From Sweltsa coloradensis (taxonomy: Eukaryota > Arthropoda > Insecta > Plecoptera > Chloroperlidae): 64,000 bases of DNA. Shown piece by piece: positions 24,571-35,212 of this stretch. Under the pieces are notes generated by a model. The model searched no databases and was not told the origin of the DNA. It saw only the letters and a program-made list of their open reading frames with translations. The DNA lies in contig JAMZAV010001849.1 of NCBI GenBank assembly GCA_024449915.1, forward strand, positions 1-64,000, given 5' to 3'. Every line of letters begins with the position of its first letter. Positions within the stretch are counted from its first letter, which is position 1. A program made the position numbers and the translations under genes.

Positions 24571-25583
24571 CTCGAACGCCGGCTTCCAAAACATTTTTCG
24601 AGTTTTCAAAACTTGGCAAATTCGTGCTTTTTTGCCTTTTAAAAAATTAGTTAAACGGCGGCCGACGCAGAGCCCGAAGTACGCGCGCCAACCGCTCGAC
24701 GCCGGCACCGTCGGGGGCGCTCACGCGTTGACGACGAAAAACACTTCTTGACCTTTTGCCCCATCTCTCTTCGTTTGGCCGTGGCGACGTTGAACATTAA
24801 GACTCGAAAAAAATATCGCGGATTTTCGTGCACATTTCGGTCGTTGCCAGCAATTTTCTACGAGAAAAAAAAATTTGAATTTTTTTTTCGCCACCTTATT
24901 TCTGAAGGAATGAATGATTTTGAGTCCTATCGACGAAAAATGAAATATAATCAACACGTGTTCAAACGCAGGCCCCCCAACGAAATTTCCTGTTCCGCAA
25001 TTTTTTTTTAATTTTCGGTAAACTCTAGAGCTTTGGTCTTTGGTGATTTTGAAAGCTTAGAGACGGTCACACGAGAGGGTGGAAAAAAAAGTCCCGGAAA
25101 TTTTGCCCAATAACGCGAAAAAAAATGACAAATGTCTTTGTTTTTTTATCGCTCCTTTGAAATGTTCAAAAGTCGAATTTAAACGGTTCCAAGAAAAAAA
25201 ATTCGAGCTTGAACACCATCGGCAGGGATGTCTGCATAAGGGATACAATAGTTTGGGTACCGGGAATCGAACCCGTCATAACGGTACAATGTTGAATGCA
25301 GTGCGGAACGTCCGTTTTCCTGTCTACTTTCACCTTGATGGGGCCAAAATTCAAGGTAAATTTTTTTTTTATGAAAATTTAAAGGGCAGACAACCCTGTA
25401 CGGGACCATCCCCTACCAACGTTATACAACTCACTTGGTACTTAGTTACTATGGAAAAGGGTTATTTCTCTCTCAAAAGTACTGGGTGTACATATTTATT
25501 TTAATAATTGTAATTTCGTTTCAAAGGAACGCAAATAAAAAACGGGTCCAATCGGGTTCAAAAAAATAATATGTTGTACTATA
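24571..25583 (+). repeat. Repeat U, copy 1, left part
   Basis: Homologous in reverse to 56472-57545. Landmarks: a GC-rich block 24655-24730 (GCGGCCGACGC, CGACGCCGGCACCG), TCTAGAGCTTTGGTCTTTGGTG (about 25024), and a tRNA 3'-half-like segment on the minus strand at 25249-25290 (GGGTTCGATTCCCGGTACC). Open frames of up to 141 codons occur, but none has a known domain. The repeat is cut by the Helentron array after 25583 and resumes at 28123. Confidence 0.7.
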
Positions 25584-28122
25584 CTAGGAAAACGCTAAAG
25601 TCCCGCCGCGTTGATGGATGAGGTTATTAAAATTTTAAGTTTGCATGGGATATCTTTACTTTTGCAAGTTCTTTGTTTTGCTGCCTACGCATTGTAGGTG
25701 ATTGTTGACAAGTTTCTTTTGTTACCTGTCAATTGGTTTTATTTACCGTAAAAAACTTATATTAAAAGCTTTATTTCTATGGATTCTGGCTAACTATTTC
25801 AACTTTTTCTTTCAAAAGGTACTACATCACCATAACCTTAATGTCCATGTATAATACTAGGAAAACGCTAAAGTCCCGCCGCGTTGATGGATGAGCTTTT
25901 TAAAGTTTAAGTTTGCTTGGGATATCTTTACTTTGCAAGTGCTTTGTTTTGCTGCCTACGCATTGTAGGTGAATGTTGTCAAGTTTCTTTGTTTCTTGTC
26001 AATTGGTATTATTTACCGTAAAAAATTTTATTAAAAGCTTTATTTCTATGGATTCTGGCTAACTTTTTCAACTTTTTCTTTCAAAAGGTACTACATCACC
26101 ATAACCTTAATGTCCATGTATAATATGAACGTTGTTGCCCCACCCGTTTGGTCAGAATTGGCCCAAATGGCACAAAAATATCGCACAAAAAATCAAAAAA
26201 CTTATATTAAAAGCTTTATTTCTATGGATTCTGGCTAACTTTTTCAACTTTTTTTTCAAAAGGTACTACATCACCATAACCTTAATGTCCATGTATAATA
26301 TGAACGTTGTAGCCCCACCCGTTTGGTCAGAATTGGCCAAATGTCACGAAATATCGCACTAAAAATCGAAAAAAATCGTAAAAGTACTATATTCATGAGA
26401 AATATTTCTTCGATTGTACCCAAAAACAATACACCTCTAAGTTCAGAGATTTCGAAGGTCCTGTCAAATTTTCATCAAGATCGGATAAGCCGTTTGTCTG
26501 GTAGAGAGTTAACAAACAGACAAAAAAACAAACAAAAAAAAAAACAAAAAAAAAAAAACAAAAAAAAAAACAAAAAAAAAACACCCGAGCTAAATTTTTT
26601 GGGGGGTCGGTGAAATTGAAGTCTTCGCTTCGCTCATCCAATGAACGTTGTAGCCCACCAGTTTGGTCAGAATTGGCCCAAATGGCATGAAAATATCGCA
26701 CAAAAAATAAAAAACTTATATTAAAAGCTTTATTTCTATGGATTCTGGCTAACTTTTTCAACTTTTTCTTTCAAAAGGTACTACATCACCATAACCTTAA
26801 TGTCCATGTATAATATGAACGTTTTAGCCCTACCCGTTTGGTCAGAATTGGCCCAAATGTCACGAAAATATCGCACTAAAAATCGGAAAAAATCGTAAAA
26901 GTACGATATTCATGAGAAATATTTCTTCGATTGTACCCAAAAACAATACACCTCTAAGTTCTGAGATTTCGAAGGTCCTGTCAAATTTTCATCAAGATCG
27001 GATATGCCGTTTGCCTGGTAGAGAGTTAACAAACAGACAGAAAAAAAAAAAAAAAAAAAAAAAAGCACCCGAGCTAAATTTTTTGGGGGTCAGTGAAATT
27101 GAAGTCTTCGCTTCGCTCATCCAACTAATGATTTTAATATTATGCGTGCCACTATAACAACACTATAACACTTTAACAAGAAATTATTTTTAAAGGTACT
27201 CAAAAACGTATGAGGTCTACGTTTGAGATACTTCTAGCTGGTTCCCTGAAAAAACACAAAATAAAAGTTCCTGTAGTTATTTGTAAGGCATGGCGCAAAC
27301 AAACACAAAAAGAACACAAACGAGAAAAATATATTCATAGCTTACTAGGAAAACGCTAAAGTCCCGCCGCGTTGATGGATGAGCTTTTAAAAATGTTTAG
27401 TTTGCATGGGATATCTTTACTTTTGCAAGTTCTTTGTTTTGCTGCCTACGCATTGTAGCTGATTGTTGTCAAGTTTCTTTTGTTACCTGTCAATTGGTAT
27501 TATTTTCCGTAAAAAACTTATATTAAAAGCTTTATTTCTATTGATTTTGGCTAACTATTTAAACTTTTTCTTTTAAAAGGTACTACATCACCATAACCTT
27601 AATGTCCATGTATAATATGAACGTTGTAGCCCCACCAGTTTGGTCAGAATTGGCCCAAATGGCACGAAAATATCGCACAAAAAATCAAAAAACTTATATT
27701 AAAAGCTTTATTTCTATGGATTCTGGCTAAATTTTTCAACTTTTTCTTTCAAAAGGTACTACATCACCATAACCTTAATGTCCATGTATAATATGAACGT
27801 TGTAGCCCCACCCGTTTGGTCAGAATTAACCCAAATGTCACGAAAATATCGCACTAAAAATCCAAAAAAATCGTAAAAGTACGATATTCATGAGAAATAT
27901 TTCTTCGATTGTACCCAAAAACAATACACCTCTAAGTTCAGAGATTTCGAAGGTCCTGTCAAATTTTCATCGAGATCGGATATGCCGTTTGCCTGGTAGA
28001 GAGTTAACAAACAGACAAAAAAAAAAAAAAAAAACAACAACAACAACAACAACAAAAAAAAAACACCCGAGCTAAATTTTTTGGGGGTCAGTGAAATTGA
28101 AGTCTTCGCTTCGCTCATCCAA
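25584..28122 (-). mobile_element. Array of Helentron-like elements inserted in repeat U
   Basis: Elements lie on the minus strand. 3' ends (plus-strand CTAGGAAAACGC, AAGTCCCGCCGCGTTG) are at 25584, 25857 and 27345. 5' ends (plus-strand CGCTTCGCTCATCCAA) are at 26641, 27124 and 28122. This gives a partial copy 25584-25856, a full copy 25857-26641, a copy lacking the 3' end 26642-27124, about 220 bp of other sequence, then a full copy 27345-28122. Every CTAG end is followed by T on the element's strand. Internal blocks (ATCGGATA-GCCGTTTG-CTGGTAGAG, A-rich tract) are shared. The copy of repeat U at 55990-57545 lacks the whole array. Confidence 0.75.
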
Positions 28123-28620
28123 AAAATCGTTTAAAAGTCGGGCAATACGATTAGACAAGTTTTAGCTCTTCGTTTTTACCCCCAGTGGGCGAAAAATAAA
28201 TCGGAAATGAATTTTCACGCATTATCTGGCATCGATTTCACCCCAAAATGCCCACTTTGACGAGTGTACCTCAGTTGCATTTTTTGGGGAAAACCAAAAA
28301 TATTGCCCGGAAAGTACGGGTCCTGTACCTACAGTTTGATAACAAACACTTTGTGGTTTGTGACATTTGCACGTGTTTTTTTCCTTCCGAACGATAATCA
28401 CTGTGTAGTTGTTGAAATAATGTTTTATTAATTTCTTCTATTGCATGCTTTTTGTGAATGACCTGAAACGGGCCCTATTTCGACTTTTATGTCCCTACCA
28501 TGTTTGGCTAATTAATTAATACGATGATCAAACTTAATAACAAAATTTACTTCGACTCACTTTTCAAAGGTTCTGAGCGCCGAAATTTCACTTGAAAATT
28601 ATTTTTTAATTCAAAAACGT
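28123..28620 (+). repeat. Repeat U, copy 1, right part
   Basis: Resumes as AAAATCGTTTAAAAGTCGGGC and matches, in reverse, 55990-56466, including GGGCCCTATTTCGACTTTTA and TTTGGGG-AAACCAAAAATATTG. The block 28430-28590 also recurs at 38660-38805. Confidence 0.7.
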
Positions 28621-29099
28621 TAAATAAATTATTATCATTTAACATTTTGCATGCTTACTGTGTTCGGGTGATACTGAGACGCTATTTGTAACAAAATCTA
28701 TTTATATCTCAAGTGTTGTAAGAAGATGTGCAAAGTTGCTCAGTGTTACTAGAGGCTCTGAAAGGGTGAGGCCTACTATCCAATTCAAGAATTCAATTCA
28801 ACACAATATGCACTTGAACACGGCTCATGTGGAAGATAATGACATTCAAAAACCAAAACAACAAATATACTTAGAACTTGACAACATCTACAGAAGGGTA
28901 TGCGTGCTAGACATTCACCAGGTCAAAGGGTTTTTAAAGGGGCAATTTTGAGTAGTTAAAATATAAATAAATGTAAATTAAAATTAAATTTGGCTATGAT
29001 TTAATTTTATATAAATCAATGAACCACGACAGGGGTCGAATTATGATGAAGGGACAATCTAAACAAGAATCACTGTTGAGGGTAATCCCTGACTTTTTT
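28621..29099. other. Unassigned sequence
   Basis: Contains an ordinary-looking 71-codon frame at 28736-28951 with no recognisable motif or splice context. Otherwise AT-rich. Confidence 0.3.
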
Positions 29100-31201
29100 T
29101 GGGGGGAGGGGGAGGGGGGAATCTAAAGTCGAGTTTTCAATACTTAATATCTGGTGAAATGTATTAACTTTTTATGGTTCTGCACTTTACAATTACGTCA
29201 CAGAGCCGCGTTCAAGGCATCGGATTTCCAAGGACTGTTTTGTCTAGACGCCGCAATGACACAGTTTGATTGGAGGGGGGGGGGGGGGGGGGGGGGGGGG
29301 GAGATTTTGGAAATGGAAATTAATACATTTTAACAATATCTTCAAGCCATGTCATATTGTGGGCAATACCAATGGCGTCAGTGACACAGTTTGATTGAAA
29401 TTTGGGTTTGGGGGGGGGGGGGGGCGAGGGGGGGGATTTTGAAATGGAAATTTATACATTTCATCAATATCTTCAAGCCTTTTGCAGAAAATATGTTTAA
29501 TACCAGTATTTCCGTCGTGATGGGCCATGATGAAGAAATGTGAAGGAGTGGGTGGTGAAGGGGGGGAGGGGGGTGTAAAGTCGAGTCGTGTTTACAATAC
29601 ATAAACATTGATTATTTAATGAAATTTATTAACTTTTTTCGGTTTTGCTCATTCCAATTACGTCAAAGGGCCGCTCAAAGGCATCCGAGTTTCGAGAACT
29701 GTTTTGACTAGACTGCGCAATGACATGGTTTTGGCGGGGTTTGGTGGGCTGGCCCCCCAGAACAGAATCAGTAACAAACAAACAAACAAACACGACAGGG
29801 ACTGCAGGACGGTAAAAAACGTAATGATTATAATTTTTTCACTGGAAAATTGACGTGTTTTGACCCAGGGCTACCGTCACCCTTCTTGGGGTGCCAAAGG
29901 GGAATTTTGGATTTGAAATTTTTTCAAATTGAGTTTTTCGCCGAACCGAACACATCAGCGGGCCGGGTCCAAAAATATAGTCAGGATCTGTCAAATTTTA
30001 GACGTGTGCAAAAAATTTCTTTGAATTTCTCAAAAACGTGGTTGGTCATTTTGGGGGATCCATAAAACATTTCTTTTCGTCATAACTCGGGCAGTTCTTC
30101 TCCGATCCGGGCCACCCTGGGCTCTACGGAACCGGACTAACGAGGTTAATTGTTTATTATCCCGGAAAAGCGTCCCGGAAAATTCGGCTTCCCGGAAAAA
30201 CCCGGAAAAAGTACAAAAGTTGTCCGATTTGCAAAATTCTTTTTCCACAATGTTTCGGAGGTCGAAGCGAGTCCGTAAGTGTTTCGGAAAATCGTTGGTC
30301 ATTTTTGGGAAATCCCCAAAAAATTACTTTTGTTAATAACTTTTGCAATTGTTGTCCGATCTCCGCCATCTAGGTCACTACGGAACCGGACGTCAGACGC
30401 CGACATTTTAACGTTCCCGGGAAAAAGCGTCCAGGAAAATTTGGGGCGCCCGGAAAAACCCGGAAAAATACCAAGTGGTACCAAAATACAAAAACTGTTT
30501 TTAACACGTGTTCAGGAGGCCAAGGCGAGTCCGAAAGCGTCGTGCACAATCGAAAGTCAATTTTGGGAAATCCAAAAAACATTTATTTTTTCAACAACTC
30601 GGGCAATTGTGGGGGGGCGGGGGATGGGGGTGGGGCCGATGTGGGAAATGGGAATTAATACATTTTATCAACATCTTCCAGCTTTTTGCGGAAACGAGCT
30701 TTAATACCAGCATTTCCATCGTGATGGGCCATGTCGTGGGTATATGATGGAGGGGGAGGGGGAAAGGGGGTGTTAAGTAAAGTTTTCAATACATAAACCT
30801 TGAATATTTAGTGAAATTTATTATCTTTTTTCGGTTTTGCTCTTTCCAATTACGTCACGTACGTCCAAGACATCCGATTTTCGAGGACTGTTTTGACTAG
30901 ACGCCGCAATGACAGAGTTTGATTGGAAGGGGAGGGGGGGGGGGGGGGGGGTGGGGGGGGGGGAGATTTTAAAAAGGGAAAAATTATTACATTTGATCAA
31001 TATCTTCATGCCATTTCATTTTTGGGGCTATACCAATGGCGTCAGAGGGATTTACGGTCCTTATACTAAATAATTTTATTTTAAAATGGTTGGTCTATTT
31101 TGGAAAATCTAAAAAACACTGTTTCTTTTAATAGCTCTGGCAATTATTGTCCGATATGGTCCATCTTGGGGTCTTTGGAACCGTATTGGTCGGATGCAGC
31201 A
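29100..31201 (+). repeat. Repeat R, copies with long G-runs and CCCGGAAAA-rich units
   Basis: Several partial copies in the same orientation. A block GACTGTTTTGACTAGAC-CCGCAATGACA-TTTGATTGG precedes pure or nearly pure G-runs at 29274-29300, 29408-29424 and 30929-30963. It is followed by GATTTTGGAAATGGAAATTAATACATTTTATCAATATCTTCA-type sequence. A second block (30060-30600) has CGATC-GG-CCATCTTGGGCTCTACGGAACCGGAC and GTCCCGGAAAA-rich units. The run is interrupted after GATGCAGCA at 31201 by the 4-kb SINE/PLE block and resumes at 35217. Confidence 0.7.
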
Positions 31202-31234
31202 AATATTTTATTTTATTTTTTATATATATATATG

Positions 31235-31486
31235 TTAGTACTTTAGACAGAAATTAAAAAAGTGACTACACCGGGGTTTGAACCCGGGACCTTAGCTTAC
31301 CGGGCTATGCTCTTACCAACTGAGCTATGCGGCCACCAAATTTAAAACTTTTCTATTTTTGGTCTGTTTTGTACATTGTTAATAACGTGTGTAGAGCAGA
31401 TTGCACTGCCTATTAGACTACACATGAAAATAACTTGGAGAAATACAAACCATCTCTGTAACCCTAGAGTTGGGAATCTCTAGAAG
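31235..31486 (-). mobile_element. tRNA-derived SINE (family 2), minus copy
   Basis: tRNA-like head at 31262-31336 on the minus strand with A box TAGCTCAGTTGGTAAGAGC and B box GGGTTCAAACCCC; the tail domain TTAATTTCTGTCTAAAGTAC lies at 31235-31260. Sequence on the other side (31337-31486, GTACATTGTTAATAACGTGTG, AACCCTAGAGTTGGGA) is mirrored at 31622-31758, so 31262-31486 and 31622-31831 are inverted copies. Confidence 0.65.
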
Positions 31487-31494
31487 AAGAAGAA

Positions 31495-31900
31495 GAGCAT
31501 AGCCCGGTAAGCTAAGGTCCCGGGTTCAAACCCCGGTGTAGTCACTTTTTTAATTTCTGTCTAAAGTACTAACATAACAGCGTCATAGTCGCCTACTATA
31601 AAGCCAAGTTTAAACATCATATTTCCCAACTCTAGGGTTACAGAGATGGTTTGTATTTCCCAAGTTATTTTCATGTGTAGTCTAAAAGGCAGTGCAATCT
31701 GCTCTACACACGTTATTAACAATGTACAAAACGACCAAAAATTAGACAGTTTTAAATTGTGGCCGCATAGCTCATTGGTAAGAGCATAGCCCGGTAAACT
31801 AAGGTCCCGGTTCAAACCCCGGTGTAGTCACTTTTTTTAATTTCTGTCTAAAGTACTAACATAACAGCGTCATAGTCCGCCTACTATAAAGCCAAGTTTT
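31495..31900 (+). mobile_element. tRNA-derived SINE (family 2), partial plus full plus-strand copies
   Basis: A 5'-truncated head at 31495-31545 with its tail to about 31610, then a nearly complete head at 31759-31831 with its tail (TTTAATTTCTGTCTAAAGTA, CATAACAGCGTCATAGTC, CTACTATAAAGCCAAG) to 31899. The T arm is well formed, but the anticodon loop (CCGGTAA) lacks U33, so these are SINE heads, not working tRNAs. The tail runs directly into the PLE 3' arm. Confidence 0.65.
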
Positions 31901-31904
31901 TAAA

Positions 31905-32350
31905 AATATTTTTTATTATTTTAACGAGTGTATTAAACTACTAACCGAGGTCTATATTTTTAACATTACTTTTGTGAATTTTCGGAGACGTCCGTCCCCC
32001 ATCGTCAGACACTGACACACTGGCAATCTCACTTGTTTCCGGAGGCTTCCACCCATGTTGTTGTGCCCTAGTGACTTCTTCCTGACTAGATTGCGCCATA
32101 TGGGGCTGAATTCTTTGTGGCCTGGCTGATTACATTTTCAATGCATGAACATGACTGCGCTTTTTCTCTTCCTAATGTCGGCATTCTCTTCTTTTAAGAT
32201 TATTTTAACACCCTCCCAATTTATGTTTTTCCTTCACACGTCGAAATGATCTTTTAATTTGATGGCATCCTTGTCCCTTTCCCTTCTATTTTTTTTTATG
32301 TTCACCTATGCGGATGTTTACTGGTCTTGATGTTTCCCCAATGTACCTTG
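31905..32350 (-). mobile_element. Second copy of the PLE-2 3' end
   Basis: Collinear with 32470-32905. It has the terminal arm ACGAGTGTATTAAACTACTAACCGAGGTC (31924-31952, plus strand), the hammerhead-like core at 31980-32008, and a GIY-YIG-derived block with TATGCGGATGTTTACTGGTC near 32305. Together with the SINE tail upstream it forms a tandem duplication with a period of about 565 bp (31787-32350 against 32354-32905). Many differences are single-base indels. Confidence 0.65.
31980..32008 (-). ncRNA. Hammerhead-ribozyme-like core, second PLE-2 3' end copy
   Basis: CTGACGA (32002-32008) and GAAA (31980-31983), minus strand, separated by GGGGACG/CGTCTCC arms with one G-U pair. The stem differs in sequence from the copy at 32541 but stays paired. 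Confidence 0.35.
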
Positions 32351-32540
32351 TCGCGAGCCCGGTAAGCTAAGGTCCCGGTTCAAACCCCTGTAGCACTTTT
32401 TTATCTGGGCTAAAGTATACATAACAGCGTCATAGTCCGCCCACTATAAAGCCAAGTTTAAACGATATATATATTTTATTTAACGAGTGTATTAACTACT
32501 AAACCCAGGTCTATATTTTTAACACTTACTTGTGTGAAAT

Positions 32541-32566
32541 TTTCGAGACTCCGTCTCCATCGTCAG
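32541..32566 (-). ncRNA. Hammerhead-ribozyme-like core near the PLE-2 3' end
   Basis: Minus strand: CTGACGA (32560-32566), a stem GGAGAC/GTCTC with loop GGA, then GAAA (32541-32544). This matches the hammerhead core CUGANGA-stem II-GAAA. PLEs are known to carry hammerhead motifs in their terminal repeats. A stem I partner and a clear cleavage triplet were not found by eye, so activity is not claimed. Confidence 0.35.
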
Positions 32567-32814
32567 ACACGACACACTGGCAATTCAGTGTGTTTCCCGG
32601 GGGCTTCCACCCATGTTGTTGTGCCTAGTGACTTCTTCCCTGACTAATTGCGCATATGGGGCTGAATTCTTTTGGCCTGGTGATTACATTTTTATGCGAC
32701 ATACTGCACTTCTTTCTGTCTAATGTCGGCATCTCTTCTTTTAAGATATTTTAAACACCCTCCAATTGATGTTTTCCTTGCACAACGTCGAAATGATCTT
32801 TAATTTTGGGTGGC

Positions 32815-32905
32815 ATCCTTGTCTTTCCATTCTATTGTTTTTTTATGTTCACCTATGCGGATGTTTACTGGTCTTGTGTTTCCCATGTACTCTTTTCACA
32901 GTCCC
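32815..32905 (-). pseudogene. GIY-YIG endonuclease remnant of PLE-2
   Basis: Minus-strand reading YMG-NTRPVNIRIGEHKKTI from about 32895 downward matches the Y-I-G-x-T-x-R-x-L-x-R-I-x-E-H core of the GIY-YIG nuclease found at PLE C-termini. Catalytic R and E are kept in the readable piece; the frame breaks on both sides. The same block is in the duplicate 3' end at about 32290-32345. Confidence 0.65.
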
Positions 32906-33279
32906 GGTATGGTGTAAATTACATTTCTTTACTCTTCTTTGGATCGCTGGGTTTTGTTTTCGAAATTATGCTAGTAACGTGTGTGATATTTGAATACAGT
33001 GTTCTGACATTTAAAATTCTTTGTGATGCGACGGAATTTTTCAGGGAAAAACAGGAAATATTGTATCGACATTGTTGCGTGGGATGTCCTCTTACGTTTT
33101 GTTAGTGGCATGACTGTTTAAAACATCAGTTGTTACTTTTTAGGATACCCATTAGCTTGAAAACGTCTGCCAGTAATTGTTGTTCTGTTTCAAACTAATT
33201 GGGTCCGAGCATTGTTTTTGTGCCCTAGCACATGATGATGCCTTTCTTGACTGATAACGGGTGATTTGATTTAAATTTA

Positions 33280-33860
33280 TATATTGGGTTTGTGTGAGTG
33301 GGCTTTCGGTAGATCGAGGTAGCTATTTAGTTGTGATTTTGGTTTCCATTGTCGTAAACTATTTTGTGATTAGAAAGTCCAAGAAGGGGAGACCATTATT
33401 GTTTTCAACTTCCAAGTGAATTGTATATCCTTTGCTGTGAGTTAGATGCTCCAAGTAACTTCAGCTCCTTTGACCGTGGGGGTCCAGACAGCCCATACAA
33501 AGTTTCCACGTCCGACTCCACATTTCGGTTGAAAGTATATGATTCTATGGCCTTTTCTCAAGTCTTCCATGTAGTTTGGCAACAATGGAAAGAGGTGAAC
33601 CCATGGCCAACCCTTCCCTTGGCGGTAAATATCATCTTCAAACCTGAAGTAGCTTCAAAAGGCATATTGTCAACGTCTCCATCAGCTTGTTTTATCGGAC
33701 AGTTGTTCCTCTTAATTTCGGGTCCGATCTTTAAACCCTTTTTCAACTATCTTAAGTTTCAGCTAGGAATGCTGAAAAAGGTTATCACATCAAACTTTCT
33801 AGAAGACTTCGGAGTCCCAGGTTCGATCTTGATCGGACACAAATCGTATATTTTTGACAA
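33280..33860 (-). pseudogene. PLE-2 reverse transcriptase palm, heavily frameshifted
   Basis: Minus-strand remnants: MGSPLS-IVAKL and YMEDLEK in adjacent frames (about 33555-33605); TGGAGTCGG-ACGTGGA-A-ACTTT-GTATGG (about 33470-33505), which aligns to codons for W-R-Y-V-D-D-T-F-V-W with missing bases, so the catalytic aspartates are lost; NNGLPFLDFLITK (about 33365-33400); YRKPTHTN (about 33295-33318). Damage is nearly all small deletions. The apparent 147-codon plus-strand frame at 33421-33864 is the antisense shadow of this region. Confidence 0.75.
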
Positions 33861-34051
33861 ATGAGTGTTGATCCCCTAAGGTTTTAGATTGAGAAGATTC
33901 TTGAAGATTTCACATGGAGAGTTCTGCGCTTTCAGGTCTCAGTGGACTTCATTTATGTATCTTGAATCCCTACACGTGAGGTGTTTACTATTGCGTGGTT
34001 TAGGCGTGTGCGTACTCTCGGTATCGTTTTTCTTAGAGGTTGTACTCTGTT

Positions 34052-34483
34052 CTATTTGTTTGGTCGGGTCTTAGGCATCTTTGATAAGATGTAAGTAAGA
34101 ATATCTGTCATTTTGCTATTATAATCGTTTGTGTCAATAACAACTGTGGTGTTTCCCTTGTCAGCTGGGAGGATTTTGACCGACGCGTCACGCTTTAATT
34201 TATTGAGGGTTGCCATCTCGCTCGCCGACAAGTTAGAAGGGGGCGGGCGCGTCTGTTTCTCTAATAGGGTCTTGATCTGGTGTCGCAGGTCATCTCTGCT
34301 TTCAGGTTTTAAAACACTAACTGCACATTCTACTGACGCTGCGATGTCCAGTCGGTTCAAATGTTTAGGGGACACAGCAAAGTTAAGCCCTTTCGATAAA
34401 AGTTGCGATTCCTCCTCTGTCAGTTGTTTGGATGAGATGTTTACGACAGTTTTTTCCAAGAACATTATTGTGGTATTGTGCAT
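34052..34483 (-). pseudogene. PLE-2 reverse transcriptase, N-terminal part
   Basis: 143-codon frame containing LTEEESQLLSKGLNFAVSPK, the PLE N-terminal block with L-x-K-G-L-x-F. It then has ILPADKGNTTVVIDTNDYNSKM (given here in parts: ILPADKGN, VVIDTNDY), the conserved DKG...V..D..DY motif that precedes the fingers. This motif set is diagnostic of Penelope-like reverse transcriptases. The frame stops at 34052. The continuation GF-KIHK-SPLRP (about 33925-33955) and HSFVKN (about 33855) is in other frames. Confidence 0.8.
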
Positions 34484-34994
34484 GAGCTAAATTTGTACTA
34501 CTAGTCCTATCCTGTTTTTTGATGAGAGCGATAAGCTTCCTTTTATGACGGTCTTTGAATTGATTAAAAATCTTACCGTGAATTATTTGCATGGTGGTGT
34601 TGTACGTTACATAATCGTCACCCAGGAGGTTCGAAACTTCATGTGCAAGATTCTTGATCGTCAGCTCCTCACGATGTTTGCTACGTCTATGAAATTGTAT
34701 TTGATCGCGGATGAATGCACGAGAGGCTTTGTCCGCGTTTGTCTGTGCTTTCCGTATAGGGTAAACTGGAATTTTAATTCGAAAACCTTGTGGTATTACC
34801 CGCGATTCACGGCACTTGATCAGAAATGTAAGGTGATTCGAATGTTTCGCTAATTTTTCGTAAGATTTTTCTAAAATTCTGCAGCGTGACACCACATGTG
34901 GCGGGTGGTTGCGATACACTTCACTTAACTTGCGAGGCACTTCCGGAATTTGTTTCGCGATTAATTGCTTGTGTTGGACTTCTGAGGTTGACAT
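34383..34994 (-). pseudogene. PLE-2 N-terminal region
   Basis: 203-codon frame with ATG at 34994, opening MSTSEVQHKQLIAKQIPEVP. It is basic, with no enzyme motif, as expected for the region before the PLE reverse transcriptase. The last about 30 codons overlap the next frame, and the true continuation needs a one-base shift near 34480. The ATG lies about 45 bases downstream of the 5' inverted arm, so the arm would be in the leader. Confidence 0.6.
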
Positions 34995-35084
34995 GTTTAA
35001 TTTGATGTTATGTAGTAAGTAAGTAGTAGTGTTAAAAATATAGACCTCGGTTAGTAGTTTAATACACTCGTTAAATAATATATA

Positions 35085-35212
35085 TCCGGGTCAAATAGCT
35101 TCTGAAAATAATATATATATATTATATATATATATATTTATATATATATTTTATATATATATATATATTATATAATATTTATATATATATATATTTTATA
35201 ATATTTATTATT
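35085..35212. repeat. AT-repeat tract
   Basis: TATATA and TTATAT simple sequence at the 5' boundary of the PLE-2 block. Confidence 0.9.

Larger units (their letters stand above)
32470..35080 (-). mobile_element. Penelope-like element 2 (PLE-2), frameshifted
   Basis: Minus-strand retroelement flanked by inverted copies of an about 45-bp arm (AACGAGTGTATTAAACTACT, CCGAGGTCTATATTTTTAAC) at 35036-35080 and 32477-32518. Between them, on the minus strand: an N-terminal frame (34383-34994), a PLE RT N-terminus (34052-34483), fingers and palm remnants (33560-34050), NNGLPFLDFLITK and YRKPTHTN (about 33300-33395), and a GIY-YIG endonuclease remnant with NIRIGEHKK (about 32820-32900). It moves by RNA-templated copying; this copy cannot, since its frames are broken and the YVDD site is damaged. 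Confidence 0.78.

Noticed and set aside
25079..25504. 141-codon open frame in repeat U
   Set aside because: Overlaps a tRNA-like segment and has no known motif; a different frame is the open one on the opposite strand in both copies.
33421..33864. 147-codon plus-strand open frame
   Set aside because: It is the antisense of the PLE-2 reverse-transcriptase palm, whose motifs read on the minus strand.
34131..34490. 119-codon plus-strand open frame
   Set aside because: Antisense of the PLE N-terminal block with the DKG motif.
35085..35212. AT tract as replication origin or centromeric satellite
   Set aside because: A simple TA-type microsatellite at a retroelement border explains it.
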